Shown here: positions 57,749 through 64,000 of the stretch, piece by piece
Numbering within the stretch: position 1 is the first letter of the stretch
Layout: every line of letters begins with the position of its first letter
From: Malania oleifera
Taxonomy: Eukaryota > Streptophyta > Magnoliopsida > Santalales > Ximeniaceae
Direction of reading: 5' to 3'
Length of the DNA: 64,000 bases
NCBI RefSeq assembly: GCF_029873635.1
Contig: NC_080426.1
Span: 53,148,093 to 53,212,092 of the forward strand
Position numbers and translations under genes: made by a program
The notes under the pieces: model-generated
Database searches by the model: none
What the model was told of the DNA's origin: nothing
Seen by the model: the letters and a program-made list of their open reading frames with translations, nothing else

Positions 57749-60700
57749 TTGTTTTTTAGGATAGACCCTAGAGGAGGTAGTGCCCACGCGAGTGGTAGTG
57801 ATGGAGCAGGGCCCTCGACTACAAGCGGGGCTGATTATGACGCAGTTTTATGCAGCGTGACTCAACAGGTTATGGTTGAGATTGCTAGGAGCTCTAGAAA
57901 GCAAGGAGGTCTGTCTATAGGGCATGGGTGCACTATAGAGAAGTTTAGAAAGATGAATCCTCCGACATTTTCAGGAGGGGTCGAACCTGCAGTCGTTGAT
58001 AATTGGATATAGGAGATTGAGAAGATCTTGGTAGTGTTGTAGTGTATGGAAGAACAGAGGATCCTCTTCACCACCTACAAACTAGCAGGAGAGACTGAGA
58101 GGTGGTGGACTGCAGTGAGGCTTCTAGAGTAGCAAAGGATGACGCCGATAGCCATGACTTGGGTCCAGTTTAAAGAGTTATTCTTTGACAGGTATTTCCT
58201 AGCTATGGTCAAGGAAGCTAAAATGGAAAAGTTTCTGAATCTGAAATAGGGACAGATGTCAGTACAACAGTATGTGGCGCAGTTTATAGAGCTCTCACGA
58301 GATTCGCTCCGTATATTGTTCCTGATGAGATTAAGAAGGTGAGACAGTTTGAGAGAGGTTTGAGGCAAGGTATATTCAAGTAGGTGGTAGTTCTAAAGAT
58401 ACATGACTTTGCTGAGTTGGTCAATAGTGCAACTTTGGCTGAGATTAGCCAGCGTATGGACGTAGAGGAGCAAGGGCAAAAGAAAAGATCTGCATTATCA
58501 GGCTTTCAGTAGGGTCCTAGGCAGGGTCAGTGGAGGAGAGGAAACTATAGTAGAGGATAGAGGCATGTGGTTGGGAGTCATGAGGTGCAAGCGGTGCAGA
58601 ATCATCCTGTCTGTCAGACTTGTGTGAGGAGGCACTAGGGAGAGTGTCGACTAGGACGATTTTTCTACTATTGCTGCGGTAGACGGGTATTTGATGCATG
58701 ATTGCCATACACCACCAGATGGTGCCCCAACTCCCAGAACATACCGGGGTGGCTATCAGGCACCACATGGGTGCCAACAGAGGAATACAACTCCAGCTAG
58801 AGTTTTTACTTTGATGCTGATTGATGTTGAGATAGCCAGCGACGTGGTGATAGGTATGGTTAGCATGCTTTCCTTTAAAGTTAATGCATTATTTGATTCT
58901 GGGGCTACGCATTCATTTGTGTCCTTGGTGTGCATTGGATTATATGGGGCAGAATCACAATTATTAGATACGGGGTCTTTGCTATCTACACTGACCGAGT
59001 TAGTGGTGAGGTGTAGTAGCGTGCTCCAAAACTGTCCAGTCGATATCCAGGGGAAGACTTTGTCTGCTGATTTAATAGTGCTGGACGTGCACGAGTTTGA
59101 TGTCATATGTGGTATGGATTGGCTAGCAGCTAATATTGCCAGCATAAATTGTCATACATGAGAAGTGATATTCAAACCTCCGGGGAAAGTGGAATTCAGG
59201 TTTGTAGGATCGCGAGTGCAATCCCTGCCTTAGCTAGTTTCAGCTATCTAGGCCAGGAGACTACTGCTGAGTGGTTGTCAAGGGTTTGTGGAAGTTGTGA
59301 AGGAGATGTCAGAGAATGAATTGGAACTTACTAGCACACCAATGGTAAAAAAGTTTACATATGTTTTTCCAGATAAGTTACCAGACTTGCCACCTAATCG
59401 TGAGGTAGATTTCCCTATTGATCTACTTCCATGTACAACGCCAATTTATAAAGTACCTTACATGATGGCGCCAGCGGAATTGGCAGAATTGAAGGATCAG
59501 TTGTAAGATCAACTTGATAAAGGCTTTATACAGCTGAGTGTATCTCCGTAGGGAGCTCCATTTCTATTTGAAAAGAAGAAAGACAGTTCGATAAGGATGT
59601 GCATAGATTATATAGAGATTAATAAAGTGACGATCAAGAACAAATATCCTCTACCCTATATAGATGATTTGTTTGACCAGCTCCAGGGTACACAGGTGTA
59701 TTCGAAGATTGACCTCAGATCTGACTACCATAAGGTAAAAATGAAAGCAGAAGACATCTCGAAGACGGCCTTTAGCACCTCGTATGGGTATTATGAATTT
59801 CTTGTTATGCCATTTGGTCCGACGAATGCTCCTGCTATATTTATAGATTTGATGAATAAGATTTTTCATTAATATTTAGATCAGTTTGTTGTTGTGTTTA
59901 TTGATGATGTATTGGTCTATTCAAGGAGCTATGAGGAGCATAAGATGCACTTAAGGCAGGTTCTACAGATGCTATGGGAAAAGAGGTTGTACGCTAAGTT
60001 CAGCAAATCTGACTTTTGGCTTAAGAAGGTCATGTTTTTGGGGCATGTTATTATTGGAAATGGAATTTCTGTAGATCCTAGCAAGATTGTGGCATTAGTG
60101 AATTGGGCTAGACTGAGGAACGTCCAGGAGATCAGGAGTTTCGTGGGGCTACCTGGGTATTATTGTCATTTCATTGAAGGATTCTTAGCATTTTCAAGGC
60201 CTTTGACATGAGTGATGAGGAAGAATGTCAAGTTTGAGTGGGATAACAGCTGTGAGCATAGTTTCCAAGAATTGAAGCAGAAGTTAGTCATAGCACTAGT
60301 ATTGATCATCCTCTCAGGGGGTGAGAGTTATACTATCTACAGTGATGCATCCTTGAAGGGACTTGGCTGTGTGTTGATGCAGCATGGCAGGGTGGTGGCG
60401 TATGCTTCAAGACAGTTAAAGGAGTATAAGAAGAACTACCCTACCCATGATCTTGAATTAGCTGCAATTGTACACGCATTGAAATTTTGGAGGCATTACC
60501 TGTATGGTGAGCGGTGTGAGATCTTTTCTGATCACAAGAGCTGAAAGTACTTTTTCACGCAGAAGGAATTGAATGTGAGGCAGAGAAGGTGGTTAGATCT
60601 AATTAAGGATTTTGATTGTACCATCAGCTATCACCTAGGGAAAGCAAACGTGGTAGCTTATGCGTTGAGTAGGAAATCTAGGGAATCAGTGTTGACGGCT

Positions 60701-62190
60701 ATAGAGATCTAGTATCTGATCATGATGGATCTGGAGAGACCCAGCATTGAATTAGTTGTAGTGGTTCTCAGGCTCACATTGCCAGTTTAGTAGTGCAACC
60801 TACTCTGTAGGAATGAATTAAAGCTGCTCAGAAAGAAGGCCCAGAGTTAGAAAAGGTGATAGATAGAGTATAGAGTGGTCAGAGGGAGGAATTCAGTATT
60901 GTAAATGAAGGGGCTTTGTGGTTTTGTTCCAAATTACGTGTTCCTGCCGATACTGAGATCAGAAAGCCTATTTTAGAGAAGGCTCACAGATCTTTGTACA
61001 CAGTCCATCTCGGCAGTACGAAGATGTATAGGGATCTGTGGGAGTCATTTTGGTGGAGTGATATGAAGAAAGAAATTGCCGAGTTTGTGGCCCAGTGTTT
61101 GATGTGCCAGCAGATAAAAGCTGAGCACCAAAGGTCGACAGGGTAGTTGCAGCCATTATTCATCCTAGAGTGGAAATGGGATCATATATATATGGATTTT
61201 GTGACAGGACTGTCGATGGCATTACACGGTCAAAATGCCATATGGGTGATTGTTGATCATTTGACTAAGACTATTCACTTCTTTCCTATCAAGATCAGCT
61301 ACTCCCTCAATCGTTTGGCAGAGATCTACATTTAGGAGATAGTTCGTCCTCATGGGGAGCTAATATCCATAGTGCCAGATCGAGACCCGCGTTTCACGTC
61401 ACGATTCTAGAGAAGCTTACAGGAAGCTCTAGGATCTCAGGTATCATTTAGCATGGCATTCCATCCTCAGTTAGATAGGCAAACTGAGAGGACGATATAG
61501 ATATTAGAAGATATGCTCCGAGCATGTGTATTAGATTTTGGGGGTAGCTGGACTCAGTTCATGCCACTAGTAGAGTTTGCGTATAATAATAGTTACCAGT
61601 CCAGCATCGGCATGGCACCATTTGAAGCTCTATACAGTAAAAAATACTGTTCTCCATTATATTGGGACCAGATGGATGAGCGGAGAGTTGTGGGGCTAGA
61701 GCTTATACAACAGGTGTACGATAAGGTTCGACTCATTAGGGATAGAATCAATGCAGCTCAGAGTCAACCAAAGAGTTATACCGATAATCATCATAGGAAT
61801 TTAGAATTTGATGTTAGTGATCATGTATTTCTGAAAATAACTTCGTTAAAAGGGGTTATGAAATTTGGGAAGAAGGGTAAACTTAGCCCTAGGTTTATCG
61901 GTCCATTTGAGATCTTAGAGAAAATAGGGCCAGTGACTTACAGGTTAGCTTTGCCACCTATGTTATCCATAATTCATGGCGCATTCCATGTATCTATGTT
62001 AAAGAAATACATCCTAGACCCTTCTCATATTATTAGTTATGGAGAGTTGGAGCTTAGCTATTCGCTAGTTTATGAGGAGGTGTCGGTACTGATTCTGGAT
62101 AGGGAAGTGCAAAAGTTACGTAACAAGAATATTCCTCTGGTAAAATTTTTGTAAAGGAATCATATAGTGGAAGAGGCTTCTTAAGAGTTT
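57749..62190 (+). pseudogene. gag-pol of the Tekay-like chromovirus, disabled by many stops
   Basis: Parts in order: Gag (57749-58500, FRKMNPPTFSGG, ETERWWTAV, YVAQFIELSR with a frameshift near 58300); knuckle remnant CQTCVRRH*GEC (58615-58650); aspartic protease FDSGATHSFVS (58892-58924); RT (59290-60210) with [30 protein letters not shown] and the catalytic FIDD box intact (59897-59908); RNase H ([15 protein letters not shown], 60333); integrase zinc finger (CLMCQQ, about 61102), catalytic Asp in YMDFVTG (61190) and DRDPRFTS (61380), and the Glu-containing RQTERTI; then the C-terminal region to RNHIVEEAS. Stops occur at about 58010, 58040, 58129, 58246, 58381, 58510, 59159, 59504, 59549, 59870, 60209, 60542, 61144 and others, mostly TAG where family members have Gln or Trp. 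Confidence 0.85.
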
Positions 62191-62427
62191 CAAGAAGCTT
62201 AAGTAGTTAGGTAATATTTCTTTTGCAGGTACATGTAATAGTTTAATTAGTAAGTGATATTTTAGTTTTGGAGAATTTTATTTTGTTTATGTAATCTCTT
62301 AGAACTCATAATGTAACCACGGTATTCCTCTGCCATAAGTGAGGGTAGGTAATAAAATTAGTAGACCATTTTTCTTTAAGGGATGATGAACTATGTGAAT
62401 AGCAAATTTCGAAGACAAAATTTTTAT

Positions 62428-62440
62428 AAGAATGGAAGAA
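62428..62440 (+). promoter_or_regulatory. Polypurine tract of the Tekay-like element
   Basis: AAGAATGGAAGAA directly before the 3' LTR. Confidence 0.65.
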
Positions 62441-63074
62441 TGTAATGATCCAGAGGAATTTTTGTATTTTAAATAATGATAAAGAAGAGGAAAATAGAAG
62501 TTGGAAGGGAAAAGAAAGGGGTAGTAGGCCTTTGCGTTCGTCGATGAAGTTACAATTGAGCTCGTCGACGAGGATATGCCTCGTTGATGAGAAAATACCG
62601 AGAGAGGGTTTTGGGTGATTCTAAATTTCGTCGATAAGGAGAGAGTTCATTGGTGAGTCCTTTTCTTGGCCTCGTCGACAAGATGACATGGCTCGTCGAT
62701 GAAGCCCAGTGTATAAATAGAGCCAACCTTCATTTTTTGGCTATTTTCGGCACAAATACTACTCCTCCTCCCCCCCTTTCTCTCTCCTCTACGCCCCTCC
62801 TCCCTTCTCTCTAAGATTTCGAGTTGATCTGTCGCCAGCTCGATGATCTGAGGCCACCACGATGCTCCTGGTGAAGTTCTCTACATATCTGTCAGAGTGG
62901 ATTGTCGGTGGGTCAGGTTAAGAATTCATCCCATATATAGGGTAAGACTTTCTACTCATTATTTGACTTTTTGACAGTTGTAGAAAGCGTAGTACGCATA
63001 GAAATACTGAAGTTCAGTTATGAAAAATGTCGTTTTTAGGGTGTTGACCAGGGAACCCAGTGGAGGTTGAGTTG
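62441..63074 (+). repeat. 3' LTR of the Tekay-like element, left part
   Basis: It starts TGTAATGATCC. Array of CTCGTCGACGAGG-type palindromes at 62530-62702 (two more units than the 5' LTR), TATAAATA at 62712-62719. It continues past the point where the 5' LTR is deleted (after CTACATAT) to GGAGGTTGAGT, where a SIRE-type LTR starts. The remainder would lie beyond the window. Confidence 0.82.
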
Positions 63075-64000
63075 TGTTGACTCTACGAGTTCAATCTTAT
63101 TTTGATAATGACAAATCACTTGATATTTGATCTGTGCATTGAGTTTGTGAACATGACTTACACTAAGCATGCACGGAAAGTTAACAAATCTTGGCAAAGA
63201 TCCATGGAACTCAAAGAGTACAGGAATCAAGATGCAAGCGGCAAAATTCAAGAATATCTTGGAAAAGGGTATTTAGAACTCATGTATTAACATTTTCATA
63301 TGATTTAATTTGAGGCTCATTATAACTTAGAATGGTTTTAGGATTCATGCATTTCATGTACATCATTAGGAAACTCTCATGGACATTGAAATGTTTTCAA
63401 AATCATGAAAAATATATTTTATAAAAGACCCAAGAAAAGAAGCTAAGCAGATTTTGTAGTTAGAAATGAAAATTTGAGAGAATGGGGAGTTTGGTCGCCT
63501 GAACTCAAACCTCAGTAGCCTGAAGAATTTCTTCGGTTGCTTGAAGACTAAGTTCAGTCGCCTGAAAAATTAAATGGAGAAGACAGAACCTGGCTAAGGC
63601 TCTTCAGTCGCCTAACCTTGGAACCTCAGGCGCCTGAAGTTGATACTTTAGGAGCCTGAAGTCGAGTTTGGTTGCTTGAACTCGCGGGAAAGCCTAAAAA
63701 TAAGCTCTTTATTAAAAAGACACGCGAAGTATCTTATTGATCCAACGGCTGAGATTAATTATAAGGGTAATATAATATATATTATGAATATCTAAACCTT
63801 AGAGACAAGCTAAGAGATACAACAAGAAAGATATACATCTCATTGCAAGATTTGAACCCTAGAGCCAGTTTTCTGCACTTCAATCTTCTTCCATCCTCGT
63901 TTGGGAAAATCTTTACAAAAATCAAAAGGGTATTCATTCATCCAACTAAACTTTGATCCAGTATTAAGATTTGATCTGTCAAGTTATTATTTTTCAAGAA
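63075..64000 (+). repeat. Element G: SIRE-type LTR, left part, runs off the window
   Basis: It starts TGTTGACTCTACGAG and continues with the TTTTGATAATGACAAATCAC block seen in A, B and H. Palindrome array of CTTCAGGCGCCTGAAG type at 63485-63685. It is cut by the window edge, so it cannot be told whether it is solo or part of a full element. Confidence 0.75.
63485..63685 (+). repeat. Palindrome array (TTCAGGCGCCTGAAG type) in LTR G
   Basis: About nine sites in 200 bp: TTTGGTCGCCTGAAC (63491), CTCAGTAGCCTGAAG (63511), TTCGGTTGCTTGAAG, TTCAGTCGCCTGAAAA, CTTCAGTCGCCTAACC, CCTCAGGCGCCTGAAG (63625), TTTAGGAGCCTGAAG, TTTGGTTGCTTGAAC. Confidence 0.8.

Larger units (their letters stand above)
55946..63074 (+). 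mobile_element. Tekay/Del-like chromovirus (Ty3/gypsy), decayed, 3' LTR interrupted
   Basis: 5' LTR 55946-57457, primer-binding site 57461-57473, gag-pol 57749 to about 62190, polypurine tract 62428-62440, 3' LTR from 62441. The 3' LTR is broken at 63075 by a SIRE-type LTR. Order protease-RT-RNase H-integrase and the integrase C-terminal tail (RNKNIPLVKFL, a chromodomain-side motif of Del/Tekay) support the lineage. About two dozen in-frame stops make it inactive. Its left edge lies in the 3' segment of element D, so it inserted after D. Confidence 0.88.

Noticed and set aside
63102..63290. 62-codon frame near the right edge
   Set aside because: It lies in the U3 start of a SIRE-type LTR; the same region in other copies has no such frame.

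Overview
This is nuclear DNA of a flowering plant. The signs are a four-exon gene with GT-AG introns, a tRNA-derived SINE, and a dense nest of LTR retrotransposons of plant lineages (SIRE-type Ty1/copia, Tekay/Del-type and Galadriel-type Ty3/gypsy chromoviruses, a TRIM-like element). Nothing bacterial or organellar is visible. The species cannot be named from the window.

Layout. 1-2213: broken SIRE-type LTR pieces in both orientations. 2214-3786: anonymous DNA with one Au-like SINE, then the upstream region of the only host gene. 3787-10224: a complete plus-strand GH3-family gene, best matched to the jasmonate-amido synthetase JAR1 (GH3.11): TATA box, CT/TTC-rich leader with a probable 5'UTR intron, four coding exons that join in frame to 585 codons, and a 3' flank. 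10230-14462: a recent chromovirus insertion with a perfect 5-bp target duplication and LTRs differing by only 4 substitutions plus 1 indel. It keeps one open 1055-codon frame although RT palm, RNase H and part of integrase are missing. 14463-17018: AT-rich flank with a 97-bp tandem duplication and a minus-strand TRIM-like element.

17019-55945: nested SIRE-type elements. Element A (17019-26226) and element B (about 30896-47736) are plus-strand derivatives that keep only gag remnants and a long 3' non-coding segment, with no pol. A contains a solo LTR (19037-21133). B contains a 10.8-kb minus-strand SIRE element (32247-43032) with gag, pol, a third ORF, both LTRs and a perfect TSD (CTAAT). Partial elements H, E, C and D fill the rest. 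55946-63074: a decayed Tekay-like gypsy element with a full 5' LTR. Its 3' LTR is cut at 63075 by another SIRE-type LTR that runs off the window.

The most interesting signal is not a gene. The U3 part of nearly every LTR carries a 0.1-0.5 kb array of short palindromes or their half-sites, with a different core in each family (GGTCGACC, GACGTC, GTCGAC, GGCGCC, GGCCGACC). One palindrome type is shared between a copia-type and a gypsy-type LTR together with flanking sequence (22 of 25 bases). In the 10.8-kb SIRE element a second copy of its own U3 array lies inside the element, directly before a TATA-like box, a CT-rich leader and the start of the third ORF, which looks like a duplicated promoter for that ORF.

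All calls come from reading the sequence by eye. Family names rest on remembered motifs and not on a search.
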